64,000 nt of DNA, taken from assembly GCA_023426145.1 (NCBI GenBank), contig JAFABG010000018.1, positions 29,506-93,505 on the forward strand, in the 5' to 3' direction. A program made the position numbers and the translations under genes. This document shows positions 43,257 to 52,882 of this stretch, piece by piece. Source of the DNA: Bacteroidota bacterium. GTDB lineage: Bacteria > Bacteroidota > Bacteroidia > Bacteroidales > Bacteroidaceae. Below the pieces are notes generated by a model that made no database searches, had not been told where the DNA came from, and was given only the letters and a program-made list of their open reading frames with translations. Position 1 is the first letter of the stretch; every line of letters starts with the position of its first letter.

Positions 43257-44252
43257 ATGAAAAATAGCTGGCTTGTTATCCTATTATTTTGTTTTGTGAT
43301 TGGTCTTGGAGGATGCAGAATAAAGCCCTCTTCCAAAACTGATGATGCTAAAACTCTTCCGACTTTAGTTGTGAATGGTACATACTTAATGAATACTGCT
43401 GGTGATACAGTTACGTTGCATGGTGCTAGTTATGGGTGGCATCAGTTTTGGCCTCGTTTTTATAATGATTCCACTGTGGCTTATTTAACTCAAGACTGGG
43501 GGGCTCAAGTTCTTCGTGCTGCTATGGGAGTTGATTTGGATAGTGCTTGCTATATCTCGAATCCAGAATTTGGGATAGAGTGCGTGACAAAAGTGGTAGA
43601 TGCAGCTATAAACAATGGAGTGTACGTCATAATAGATTGGCACAGTCATAATTTGCGCCAAAAAGAAGCCATTGAATTTTTTACAAAGATGGCTACACGT
43701 TATAAAGGCGTTCCTAATGTGATTTATGAAATTTATAATGAGCCGGTTGAAGATAGTTGGGAAGAAGTCAAAGCTTACTCTATCGAAGTGATTAAGGCTA
43801 TTCGTTCGATAGAATCTAATGCGGTAATTTTGGTGGGATGCCCACATTGGGATCAAGACATACACTTAGCGGCAGATAATCCCATTGAAGGCTATAAAAA
43901 TATTATGTATACAGTTCATTTCTATGCAAATACTCATGGCAAATGGCTTAGAGACAGAGCTGATTACGCCTTAGCTAAGGGGCTTCCTATATTCGTGTCA
44001 GAGTGTGCCGGTATGGAAGCTAGCGGAGATGGTCCCTTAAATCCTGTAGAATGGCAGCTTTGGTTGGATTGGATGAAGCAACATGCTATTAGTTGGGTGG
44101 CATGGTCTGTATCCGATAAGGATGAAACCTGTTCCATGCTTTATCCAAGTGCTTCATCGGAAGGTAAGTGGACGAATCTGGATCTAAAGGAATGGGGAGT
44201 AATGGTGCGAGATGAGTTGAAAAAGAACTTGAAAAAAGAGAAAAATAACTAA
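43257..44252 (+). CDS. GH5_2-type endo-beta-1,4-glucanase, lipoprotein
   Basis: This 331-residue lipoprotein (signal ends IGLGGC, Cys20, followed by RIKPSS, so probably periplasm-facing) has a GH5 barrel of the cellulase subfamily: VVNGTYLMNTAGDTVTLHGAS at the start, VIIDWHSHN, VIYEIYNEP with acid/base Glu162, YTVHFYANTHG and FVSECAG with nucleophile Glu249. It would cut beta-1,4-glucose linkages in glucomannan after import, giving cellobiose for the GH94 phosphorylase. It is separated by one base from the GH5_7 gene. The pair suggests that the locus targets glucomannan as well as pure mannan. Confidence 0.87.
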   Translation: MKNSWLVILLFCFVIGLGGCRIKPSSKTDDAKTLPTLVVNGTYLMNTAGDTVTLHGASYGWHQFWPRFYNDSTVAYLTQDWGAQVLRAAMGVDLDSACYISNPEFGIECVTKVVDAAINNGVYVIIDWHSHNLRQKEAIEFFTKMATRYKGVPNVIYEIYNEPVEDSWEEVKAYSIEVIKAIRSIESNAVILVGCPHWDQDIHLAADNPIEGYKNIMYTVHFYANTHGKWLRDRADYALAKGLPIFVSECAGMEASGDGPLNPVEWQLWLDWMKQHAISWVAWSVSDKDETCSMLYPSASSEGKWTNLDLKEWGVMVRDELKKNLKKEKNN

Positions 44253-44454
44253 GTTAAATATTTATAGAAAGAAAAACAATTATGCCTATGGAAAAGAAAG
44301 AATGATGCTGTGAAAACATGAACTATTGTAACCAATTCTACGTGTCGAAGATTGTAATCGGTTTTAGAATATTCTGACACTGTCTCGTTTTTGTTAACTA
44401 AACAAATCTTCTTTTTTGAAGTTTTGGTGTTTATTAAATCTAAGAAAATACAAT

Positions 44455-47400
44455 ATGAATTTTTATTTCAGAAAAACAACACTGCTTGCCTGGATATGTT
44501 CCGTATTCAGTTTGAGCTATGCTCCTCAGCTTTTTGCAGTATCACCTGTTGATGCTGTTGAGTCAGTGCAGCAGACTAAGAAAATTACGGGTACCGTCAG
44601 TGACGCTTTGAGTCCTATCATAGGTGCCAATGTGCTGGAAAAAGGTACCACTAATGGTATTATTACTGATGTTGATGGTAATTTCATTTTGAACGTAAAG
44701 CCTGGTGCAACCCTAGTGATTTCATTTATTGGCTACGTAACTCAAGAAATCAAAATAACGAATCAGACCCAATTAAATATCCGATTAAAAGAGGATTCTG
44801 AATTATTAGATGAAGTGGTAGTTGTAGGTTATGGAAAAATGAAGAAAAGTGACCTTTCAGGAGCTTCAGTATCTATGAGTGAGGATAAGATTAAAGGGTC
44901 AATTATTACTAATCTTGATCAATCTCTTCAAGGTCGTGCTGCTGGTGTAACAGCTGTTTCTACTTCAGGAGCCCCGGGTTCTTCTTCTTCTATTCGTGTT
45001 CGTGGGCAAGCTACTATTAATGCAAATGCTGAGCCTTTATACGTTATTGATGGTGTTATTGTACAAAGTCAAGGTCAAAGTGGCTCAGACTATGGCTTGG
45101 GGGATGCTTTAGGCAACGGTTCAGTTTCAACGATATCTCCGCTTTCTACAATTAATCCAGCTGACATCGTAAGTATGGAGATCTTGAAAGATGCATCTGC
45201 AACAGCTATTTACGGTGCTCAAGGATCGAATGGTGTTGTTTTGATTACTACTAAACGTGGTAAGGCTGGTGAAGCTAAATTTACCTACGATGGCATGGTG
45301 GCTGTGCAACGCCAAACCAAACGTCTGGATATGATGAACCTGCGTGAATATGCCACTTATTATAATGATTTGGCTAACATGGGTGAAATTTCTGATCCTA
45401 GTGTTACTTATGCCGATCCCTCTTTACTTGGTGTGGGTACAAACTGGCAAGATGCAATTTTCCAAACAGCTTTGCAACATCAGCATCAGATCTCCGCTCA
45501 AGGTGGAACAGAAAAAATCCAATACTATGTATCCGCTTCTTATATGGATCAAGATGGTACGATTATTGGGTCAAACTTCAATAGATACAGTTTTCGCTCT
45601 AACTTAGACGCTCAATTAAAGAAATGGTTGAAATTGGGTTTGAGTGCAACTTACACCTCTACTGGGGATGATTTGAAATTGGCTGATAGCGATCAGGGAT
45701 TGATTAATTATTCGCTAACTACGCTTCCTGATATTCCTATTTATAATTTGGATGGTAGTTATGCTACAGTAGTTCGTGAGGGGTATACGAATCCGAATCC
45801 AATAGCTTTAGCTATGATGGATGATATTTTGTTGAACAGACAAAAACTTACAGGTAACATTTTCTTTGAAGTGACTCCTATTAAAAATTTGGTTTGGCAT
45901 GCTGAACTAGGTTATGATATAAGCTCCAGCAAAGGTGAACGTTACAAACCTATGGTTGATTTAGGGGGTTGGGTGCGTTCAAGCAATGAGAGTAGTATTC
46001 AGAAAAATAGTAGTACATTTTGGCAATTGAAAAATTATGTTACTTATTCAGGACAAGTGGGTAAACATAATTTCACTGCTATGGTAGGTCAGGAATGTTG
46101 GGAATCAAGTTACGACTTTACAAGTGTATTCAATAGTGGACTACCTTCAGACAATGTACATAATCCAGCTTTAGGTACGGGAACTCCTACAATCAATGCT
46201 GGTTTTGGAAGCTCTTCAATGGCCTCTTTCTTTACTCGATTAACCTATAACTATGCTGATCGTTATTTAGGTACTTATACTTATCGTTATGACGGGTCAT
46301 CTAATTTTGGTCCCCAGAATCGTTGGGCGGGTTTCCATTCGTTGGCTGGATCTTGGCGCTTCTCTAATGAATCCTTTTTCGAACCCCTAAAGAAGGTTAT
46401 CAATAATGGTAAATTACGTTTAGGATGGGGACAAACAGGTAATTCAAATATTACACCATATGCTTGGGGAACATCAATGAGTCGTATGCCTTCAGGGTTA
46501 GGAATGGGGTATCGTCCTTCCAATATTCCTAATACATCAATCAAATGGGAATCACAAGAACAATGGAATGTTGGTTTAGATTTGGGCTTTTTCCAAGATC
46601 GATTGAATTTAACCGTAGAATGGTATAAGAAAACATCAAGCGATATGTTGATGCCTCTGCAGTTACCTTCTTACATGGGTACTTCTGGTAATTCATCTTC
46701 TGCTTTGGCTGCTCCAAAAGGTAACTATGGTGATATAGAGAATTCAGGTTTTGAAATTTCATTGAATACTCGTCCTTTTGTCGGCAAATTTGAGTGGGAC
46801 TCAGACTTCCAAATTTCTATTAATAAGAATAAGCTAAAAGGGTTGGCAGGAACAGCTAATGCACAAATTGTGGGTTACGGACAGTGGTCCGATGTAGTTA
46901 GCGTTTCAAGTGTAGGCGAATCTCTCTATAACTTTTATGGGTTTGTATGTGATGGAGTGTATAAAGATCTACAAGATCTTCAAACTTCCCCTAAACCTGT
47001 GAAATATCCGGCAAACGGCGTGTTTGATCGTACCAATACGGTTTGGGTAGGTGATGTGAAATATAAAGATTTGAGCGGTCCTGATGGTGTTCCCGATGGT
47101 GTTATTGACAATTATGATAAGACAAATATCGGTTCTCCAATGCCTAAATTTACCTTCGGATGGACTAATACTTTCCGTTATAAAAACTTTGATCTCGCTA
47201 TCTTTATTAATGGTTCTTATGGAAATAAAGTTTATAACTACCTTTCAATGAAGCTTACACACATGAATTCTCCTTGGACTAACCAATTAAATTCGGTGAA
47301 TGCACGTGCACTCCTTGTACCAATTGATGCGAATAAGACTTATGCCGATGGAACCATGTGGTACAATGATATAAACAATGTTCAAGTAGCTAACCCAGGA

Positions 47401-47718
47401 GCTTCCATTCCTCGTGCTACCATAAATGATCCGAATGATAATGACCGTATTAGTGATCGTTACGTTGAAGATGGTTCTTATATCCGTTTGAAAAACCTTT
47501 CTTTGGGATATACTTTCCCTAAAAAGATGATCAGTAAAATGGGCTTGAGTAACCTACGTGTCTATGCAAATGTTCAGAACTTGTTTACTATTACCGGTTA
47601 TGATGGTTATGATCCTGAAATCGGTGCGAGCACATCAGGTGCCAATGTTTACGGATTGGATAATGGTCGTTATCCTTCACCAACAGTCTATTCATTTGGC
47701 TTGAATGTTTCATTCTAA
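44455..47718 (+). CDS. SusC/RagA TonB-dependent transporter of the mannan locus
   Basis: This 1087-residue outer-membrane transporter has a signal peptide ending near PQLFA (~25), a carboxypeptidase-D-like extension (~45-125, GTVSDALSPIIGANVLEKG), the segment DEVVVVGYGKMKKSDLSGA and the plug (RVRGQATINANAEPLYVIDG). The barrel ends in SFGLNVSF. It lacks the STN domain of the first SusC in the window, so it is not expected to signal to a FecR. I chose the ATG at 44455; a TTG at 44416 lies too early. The 202 bases before it show no TAnnTTTG box, so the gene may be read from the GH5 operon or by a promoter I cannot recognise. SusD follows after 18 bases. Confidence 0.94.
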   Translation: MNFYFRKTTLLAWICSVFSLSYAPQLFAVSPVDAVESVQQTKKITGTVSDALSPIIGANVLEKGTTNGIITDVDGNFILNVKPGATLVISFIGYVTQEIKITNQTQLNIRLKEDSELLDEVVVVGYGKMKKSDLSGASVSMSEDKIKGSIITNLDQSLQGRAAGVTAVSTSGAPGSSSSIRVRGQATINANAEPLYVIDGVIVQSQGQSGSDYGLGDALGNGSVSTISPLSTINPADIVSMEILKDASATAIYGAQGSNGVVLITTKRGKAGEAKFTYDGMVAVQRQTKRLDMMNLREYATYYNDLANMGEISDPSVTYADPSLLGVGTNWQDAIFQTALQHQHQISAQGGTEKIQYYVSASYMDQDGTIIGSNFNRYSFRSNLDAQLKKWLKLGLSATYTSTGDDLKLADSDQGLINYSLTTLPDIPIYNLDGSYATVVREGYTNPNPIALAMMDDILLNRQKLTGNIFFEVTPIKNLVWHAELGYDISSSKGERYKPMVDLGGWVRSSNESSIQKNSSTFWQLKNYVTYSGQVGKHNFTAMVGQECWESSYDFTSVFNSGLPSDNVHNPALGTGTPTINAGFGSSSMASFFTRLTYNYADRYLGTYTYRYDGSSNFGPQNRWAGFHSLAGSWRFSNESFFEPLKKVINNGKLRLGWGQTGNSNITPYAWGTSMSRMPSGLGMGYRPSNIPNTSIKWESQEQWNVGLDLGFFQDRLNLTVEWYKKTSSDMLMPLQLPSYMGTSGNSSSALAAPKGNYGDIENSGFEISLNTRPFVGKFEWDSDFQISINKNKLKGLAGTANAQIVGYGQWSDVVSVSSVGESLYNFYGFVCDGVYKDLQDLQTSPKPVKYPANGVFDRTNTVWVGDVKYKDLSGPDGVPDGVIDNYDKTNIGSPMPKFTFGWTNTFRYKNFDLAIFINGSYGNKVYNYLSMKLTHMNSPWTNQLNSVNARALLVPIDANKTYADGTMWYNDINNVQVANPGASIPRATINDPNDNDRISDRYVEDGSYIRLKNLSLGYTFPKKMISKMGLSNLRVYANVQNLFTITGYDGYDPEIGASTSGANVYGLDNGRYPSPTVYSFGLNVSF

Positions 47719-47736
47719 CCTTTAAAACTAAAGAAA

Positions 47737-49458
47737 ATGAAAATTAAATATATTAAATATTGGGCGTTTGCTACGATCTTTAGCATGGGTATATCTTCAT
47801 GCGATGATTTTTTGAACCGTCCTACTGAGGATAATTACAACGAATCTAATTTTTATCAGAACGATGAGCAGTGTGTACAAGGCGTGAATTATCTTTATAA
47901 TTCACCTTGGTACGATTTTCAAAGAGGCTTCATCAAGGTAGGTGAAATCCTTTCAGGAAATGTTTATGAGGGAAACAGTCCCTACTTGAACTTCACAGTG
48001 AATGGAACAGATGAAAACTTGGTGAATATGTCTTATTCCTTGTGGGCTGTAATTGGTCATGCGAACACGGTTTATAGCCGATTGAAAACAGCTAATGCAT
48101 CAGAATCCGTAAAGAATCAGTGCATGGGCGAATGCTTAGCCTGGAAGGCTATGGCTTATTTCTATTTGGTTCGCAGTTTCGGTGCTGTACCTATTATTCA
48201 TGATAACACAGCCGAACTGAATGGTGGAAGCTATAACTCAAAGTTTAAAGTTGAGGCCGTAGATGTCTATGAATATATTATCATGACTTTGGAAAATGCC
48301 ATGCAACTGCTACCATCTAAAGGAGATCCAGGGCGAATTGATCATTATTGTGCTGAGGGACTTTTGGCTAAGGTTTATTTAACTAAGAGTGGAATATCAG
48401 GTACCCGCAATGCTGACGACTTGGCCAAAGCGGCCGAATATGCTAAGGATGTAATAGATCATTCTGGACGTAATTTATTAACGAATTATTCAGATATATT
48501 CCGCTTGGTAAACAATAAGAATGAAGAATGTCTTTTCTCTTGGCATTGGTCGGCTGGTCGTGATCCGTGGACGCAACAGAACACTTTGCAGTCCGATTTA
48601 GCTATGGTAGGATTTGATGAGTTTGGTGATTGCTGGGGTGGCTATGCAGGCCCGTCTGTGGACTTACAGGATGCTTTCGGTATCTCTGCATTAGAGAATC
48701 CTTCCACTCGTTCCGATACAGATACACGTCGTAAAGCTACAATGATGATGGCTGGTGATGTCTATAATTACTTCTGGCAGGATAAAGGTGGATTTAACTA
48801 CCTGAAATTTATATATGATGCTGAATATGGTAAAGGTGGCCCTAATGGGGATTATCAATCACCTACGGGTGCCAATCATGTAAAACATTTGTATGGAAAC
48901 AACAATGATCATGTTTTAGGTTTGGGCGTTTCTGCAGGTAACATGTATAGTGGCTTGTCAACCCATATTTTGCGTTTGGCTGATGTTTATTTGGTGTATG
49001 CAGAAGCAAAAATGGGCTTGGCAACTTCAACAACAGATCAGAGTGCACTAGATGCCTATAATGCAGTGCGTGGGCGTGCCATTCCTGGCGTAACTCCGAA
49101 GACATCCATCACTTGGGACGATGTTTGGAAAGAACGTCGCTTGGAATTGGCTTGTGAAGGAGATCGTTGGTACGATTATGTACGTTTGGCTTATTACGAT
49201 TCTCAGAGAGCTATTAATGAGTTAAAAGGTCAACATCGAGATGTTTATTATAATCTAGGGACTACTTATAAGGCATACTATGAGAGTGGTACATGGACAG
49301 TAAACTCAGACGAAACACGTTATAATCCGGATGCAAAAGCTCCTAATGTGACTGTGTCTAGTTTTACATTACCGTTCCCAACAGAAGATGTGGTATTCAA
49401 TCCGAACTTGATGAAAGATCCGATACATGTAGATGTACGTTCAACATTCAGTTATTAA
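47737..49458 (+). CDS. SusD/RagB-like lipoprotein of the mannan locus
   Basis: This 573-residue lipoprotein has a signal ending GISSC (Cys22) followed by DDFLNRPTED, the typical SusD start. The N-terminal helices include SLWAVIGHANTVYSRLK and ECLAWKAMAYFYLVRSFGAVPII, in which the last is a hallmark of the family. The C-terminal part carries LRLADVYLVYAEAKMGL, WDDVWKERRLELACEGDRWYDYVRL and the final LPFPTEDVVFNPNL. It is the surface lid of the transporter encoded just upstream and is expected to bind mannan oligosaccharides. Binding specificity is inferred from the neighbouring enzymes. Confidence 0.94.
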   Translation: MKIKYIKYWAFATIFSMGISSCDDFLNRPTEDNYNESNFYQNDEQCVQGVNYLYNSPWYDFQRGFIKVGEILSGNVYEGNSPYLNFTVNGTDENLVNMSYSLWAVIGHANTVYSRLKTANASESVKNQCMGECLAWKAMAYFYLVRSFGAVPIIHDNTAELNGGSYNSKFKVEAVDVYEYIIMTLENAMQLLPSKGDPGRIDHYCAEGLLAKVYLTKSGISGTRNADDLAKAAEYAKDVIDHSGRNLLTNYSDIFRLVNNKNEECLFSWHWSAGRDPWTQQNTLQSDLAMVGFDEFGDCWGGYAGPSVDLQDAFGISALENPSTRSDTDTRRKATMMMAGDVYNYFWQDKGGFNYLKFIYDAEYGKGGPNGDYQSPTGANHVKHLYGNNNDHVLGLGVSAGNMYSGLSTHILRLADVYLVYAEAKMGLATSTTDQSALDAYNAVRGRAIPGVTPKTSITWDDVWKERRLELACEGDRWYDYVRLAYYDSQRAINELKGQHRDVYYNLGTTYKAYYESGTWTVNSDETRYNPDAKAPNVTVSSFTLPFPTEDVVFNPNLMKDPIHVDVRSTFSY

Positions 49459-49476
49459 TATTAATTGCTTGATAAT

Positions 49477-50778
49477 ATGAAAAATAATAAATATCTAAAT
49501 GGGTTCTTTGCAGCAGTTCTTATTGCAACTATCTTCTCGATGGTAGCTTGTGAGGATGAACCCGATAAATATGAAGTGGCGGGAGGTAGCCCTACCGTAA
49601 AATATGTTCGTGTTCCTGATGTGGCAGCATCCGATTCTTTATTGACAGGAGCTTATATGTCTAGTTCCATCTGCCTAGTTGGAGACAATCTTCGTAGCAT
49701 TTATGAACTTTATTTTAATGATCAGAAGGCAATTCTAAATACAAGTTATATCACTGATCATACACTATTGGTCGATGTTCCGAAAGGCATTCCTTCTGTT
49801 GTTACCGATAAGATTTATATGGTGACCCAAGCGAAGGATACAGTGACTTATGATTTTAAGGTATTGGTTCCTGCTCCTACCGTGAATTCTATGTCTTGTG
49901 AGTTTGCTAAACCAGGTAGTGAAGTAACATTGATTGGTGATTACTTTATTAATGATCCGAATGTTCCATTAACGATCACTATGGCTGGTAATGTAGAAGT
50001 TACAAACATTACTCAAATAACAAAGACTGCTGTCAGCTTTATCTTACCCGATAATGCTCCTGCGGGTTATATCAATGTGAAATCGATTTATGGTACTGGA
50101 CGTTCGAAATTCCGTTATTATGATACTCGTAATATTCTCTTTGATTGGGATGGTTCTCATGGTGGAATGTCAATTGCACATGGATGGCGTGATGGTAGTA
50201 AGGTGTTTAAAGCAGCCGATGAAAACAGCATTGACGGAGCGTACATTAGCTTCGCCGGTGAACTTCAGGGAGCTATTGGTGCTTCTTGGGCTGAAGATGC
50301 TTTCTCTTTCAACTATTGGCCAGAACCGTCGAAAGGATTTCCTGAACTATCTGCGCGTCCGGAATTTGCCCAATTGCTTGATGAATATGGAGTTAACGGC
50401 CTACAATTAAAATTTGAGGTGAATATTCCTTCTTCTAATCCGTGGGAATCTTGTGGTTTGCAAGTTATCTTCTCCGGAAATGATGCTGTCACTTATGCTA
50501 CTGGAAATAACACCTATTTTAGCAATACGACCATACCACGAGGTTTGTGGTTGCCTTGGAAGACTACAGGTTCTTATGATACTGCAGGTAAGTGGGTTAC
50601 AGTTTCTATGAATTTATCAGAATTCAATAAGACCCATGAAGGAAATAAATGCGATACAACGTTTGATAAAACGATGCTTACCGGTTTGACATTCTTTGTT
50701 TGGGCTGGTGGTATAGAAGGGAAAGATTGTAATCCTGTGATTAGGATTGATAACATCCGTGTGGTACCTATTGAATAA
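49477..50778 (+). CDS. Surface glycan-binding protein with IPT/TIG domains
   Basis: This 433-residue lipoprotein has the signal peptide MKNNKYLNGFFAAVLIATIF ending MVAC (Cys25), followed by acidic EDEPDKYE, fitting surface export. Ig-like IPT/TIG folds occupy ~40-205 (ICLVGDNLRSIYELYF, SEVTLIGDYFIND, VSFILPDNAPAGYINVKS). The C-terminal ~220 residues are a beta-sandwich of the type found in PUL glycan-binding proteins, with Trp and Phe residues suited to sugar stacking (WAEDAFSFNYWPEPSKGF, GLWLPWKTTG). It follows SusD by 18 bases (19 from the SusD stop to the ATG). I chose the ATG at 49477 because the upstream TTG gives no extra signal sequence. A role in holding mannan at the surface is inferred. 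Confidence 0.85.
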   Translation: MKNNKYLNGFFAAVLIATIFSMVACEDEPDKYEVAGGSPTVKYVRVPDVAASDSLLTGAYMSSSICLVGDNLRSIYELYFNDQKAILNTSYITDHTLLVDVPKGIPSVVTDKIYMVTQAKDTVTYDFKVLVPAPTVNSMSCEFAKPGSEVTLIGDYFINDPNVPLTITMAGNVEVTNITQITKTAVSFILPDNAPAGYINVKSIYGTGRSKFRYYDTRNILFDWDGSHGGMSIAHGWRDGSKVFKAADENSIDGAYISFAGELQGAIGASWAEDAFSFNYWPEPSKGFPELSARPEFAQLLDEYGVNGLQLKFEVNIPSSNPWESCGLQVIFSGNDAVTYATGNNTYFSNTTIPRGLWLPWKTTGSYDTAGKWVTVSMNLSEFNKTHEGNKCDTTFDKTMLTGLTFFVWAGGIEGKDCNPVIRIDNIRVVPIE

Positions 50779-50798
50779 CCTTTAAATAGCATACTAAT

Positions 50799-52784
50799 AT
50801 GAATAAAACATATAAAATTTCGGCACTATGGATGATGTGCTTGGTACTTTTCAGTAGCTGGGTGTTTACTTCCTGCGATAACGGGGATGATGAGGATACA
50901 AACCAGTATAAAGGGGGGATTAATTTAAGTGTGTTTGGCCCTAGTCCTGTGGCTCGTGGAGGCGTTTTGCGTTTCTTGGGTAGTGGCATGAACCAAGTCA
51001 CTTCAGTCAAGATTCCCGGTAGCGATGAGATCACTGATATCGAAATTATAAGTGATACAGAGATTCGAGTGATTGTACCTCAGACCGCTCAACCCGGATT
51101 GGTTGTTCTGAAAACGCCTAATGGCGATATTACAACTAAAACAGAACTAACTTATACAGAACCCATTGCTCTTGAGGCTTTTGCTCCTGGCGAGGTTAAA
51201 CCCGGTAACGAGCTGACGATAACTGGAGAATACTTAAATCTGATTAAAGAGGTAATATTTGCTAATGAAGTAACAGTAGTTGCTACAGATTTCGTTAGTC
51301 AAAACCGAAAGGAAATAAAAGTGATTGTGCCGGACTCAGCACAAACTGGTAAGTTTATTTTGTCTGATGGAGCAGATATTCCAAACTGGATCTATTCTGA
51401 TGGAGAACTAAAAGTAACTTTACCTTCTGTTGATCAGCCATTAAGTCTGACTAATAAAAAACCGGGAGATATCATAACCGTGACAGGTCATAATTTTGAT
51501 TTAGTCAAGAAGATACAGATGCCTAATGGTGATGAAGTGGAATTTAGTCTAACTCAATCTGCCGAAGGCGATAAGTTGACTTTCACATTGCCTGTCAATG
51601 TCTCAGATGGTCCAATAAATGTACTTCCGGCCTCTAATGTAAAGGTGGTTATAGCTAATGTTACCGTTGCAATGCCGCTAAACGTGAAAGCTACTCCAGC
51701 GACTAATTTGCGTAGTGGGGATTTAATATCCTTAAAAGGAACTAATATGGAGTTAGTAACTACGATTACTTTCCCAGGGGTAGATGAAGCTGTTCAAGTA
51801 AAATCAAAGAGTGCAACCGAAGTGACCGTTTTGATGCCAGCAGCTGCAATCAGTGGGGATATACTTCTCAATACTAACAGTGGAAAATCGACTTCTGTAG
51901 CTATACTTACTGCTAAACCGGTAAATATATCTTATAGTGCGGTTTCTATTCCTGCAGGTGAAACCTTAACGATTACAGGTACCAACATGGATGTTGTGAC
52001 AGCAGTCTTATTTGGTGGTAATGTGGAGGTGCCAGTCACCAATGCAACAACTACTGCAATCACATTGAAAGTCCCTACAACTGCTGAATCTGGTGCATTG
52101 ACACTGAAAATGGCTAATGGGGAATCTGTTAATGCACCTTCATTAAATGTAGAGAAACCTGTTTGTGCTTATCTTCCTCAAGTACCCGATAAGATTATAC
52201 GTGGAAAAATTGTTGACCTTGAGATTCTCAATGCCGATAAATTGACTAGTGTATTATTAAACGGAGCACCTGTTCAATATATTAATGATGTAGCTAAAGG
52301 AATGTTGATGTTGAATGTTCCTGCTAATCTAGAAGGTACGTATAAGCTCAAATTAGTTTCTTCTAATGGTGAAATCTCCTACGATGTGCTTATCGTTGCT
52401 AATGAAACAACCATTTGGAGTGGCCCATTAACCATCACTTGGGGTGATGGAGGACGCGTCTTGATCCCAGCATCTACATTCTCTAAGGTTGCTGCGGGTA
52501 CGATCATGAAAGTCTACTTTGATCAAAAAGATCAAACTTGGGCCCAAGCTCAATTCAATTATGGTGATTGGAGCGGTATTACCTTCTCTTTATTTAATCA
52601 AACAATGGTGCCAACAGATATTTTCGGCTGGAGCTTTGATAGTCGTGTGGTTGAATTAACCTTGACTCAGTCTATTCTTACTAACATTCAAGCTAAAAAG
52701 GGCGAGAGTGAGAATCAGACAAATGTCGGAGTCATTATTCAAGGAAGTGACTTGACCTTTACAAAAATAACGCTTGTAAATTAG
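50799..52784 (+). CDS. Surface glycan-binding protein, tandem IPT/TIG repeats and C-terminal binding-like module
   Basis: This 661-residue lipoprotein has a signal ending WVFTSC (Cys26), then acidic DNGDDEDTN, a strong surface-export signature. About six IPT/TIG-like Ig domains of ~80-90 residues follow (~40-535), each with a VRGGVLRFLGSGM-, PGNELTITGEYL- or AGETLTITGTNM-like opening, forming a rod away from the membrane. Residues ~536-661 form a beta-sandwich module (TTIWSGPLTITW, AGTIMKVYFDQ, FNYGDWSGITF, LTLTQSIL, GVIIQGSDLTFTKITLV). This module resembles the one inserted in the neighbouring GH26 enzyme, which suggests a carbohydrate-binding module at the tip. The protein is the fourth gene of the SusCD unit and probably captures mannan. 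Confidence 0.84.
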   Translation: MNKTYKISALWMMCLVLFSSWVFTSCDNGDDEDTNQYKGGINLSVFGPSPVARGGVLRFLGSGMNQVTSVKIPGSDEITDIEIISDTEIRVIVPQTAQPGLVVLKTPNGDITTKTELTYTEPIALEAFAPGEVKPGNELTITGEYLNLIKEVIFANEVTVVATDFVSQNRKEIKVIVPDSAQTGKFILSDGADIPNWIYSDGELKVTLPSVDQPLSLTNKKPGDIITVTGHNFDLVKKIQMPNGDEVEFSLTQSAEGDKLTFTLPVNVSDGPINVLPASNVKVVIANVTVAMPLNVKATPATNLRSGDLISLKGTNMELVTTITFPGVDEAVQVKSKSATEVTVLMPAAAISGDILLNTNSGKSTSVAILTAKPVNISYSAVSIPAGETLTITGTNMDVVTAVLFGGNVEVPVTNATTTAITLKVPTTAESGALTLKMANGESVNAPSLNVEKPVCAYLPQVPDKIIRGKIVDLEILNADKLTSVLLNGAPVQYINDVAKGMLMLNVPANLEGTYKLKLVSSNGEISYDVLIVANETTIWSGPLTITWGDGGRVLIPASTFSKVAAGTIMKVYFDQKDQTWAQAQFNYGDWSGITFSLFNQTMVPTDIFGWSFDSRVVELTLTQSILTNIQAKKGESENQTNVGVIIQGSDLTFTKITLVN

Positions 52785-52824
52785 GTAATTATATCATTGA
52801 TGGAGTGAATCATTAGTATGAATA

Positions 52825-52859
52825 TGTGAATCAGTATGCTGTTTAAATACTGATTCACA
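52825..52859 (+). terminator. Intercistronic hairpin between SGBP and GH26 genes
   Basis: A perfect 13-base-pair stem (TGTGAATCAGTAT at 52825-52837 and its complement at 52847-52859) closes a 9-base loop. It is not followed by a T-run, so it is more likely a partial stop or an RNA-stability element than a strong terminator. Confidence 0.5.
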
Positions 52860-52882
52860 TTAGAAATAAAATTAAAGATAAA

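Noticed and set aside
44366..44375. AGAATATTCT palindrome before the mannan susC gene
   Set aside because: A 10-base AT-rich palindrome is expected by chance, there is no -7 box at a useful distance, and no second copy was found.
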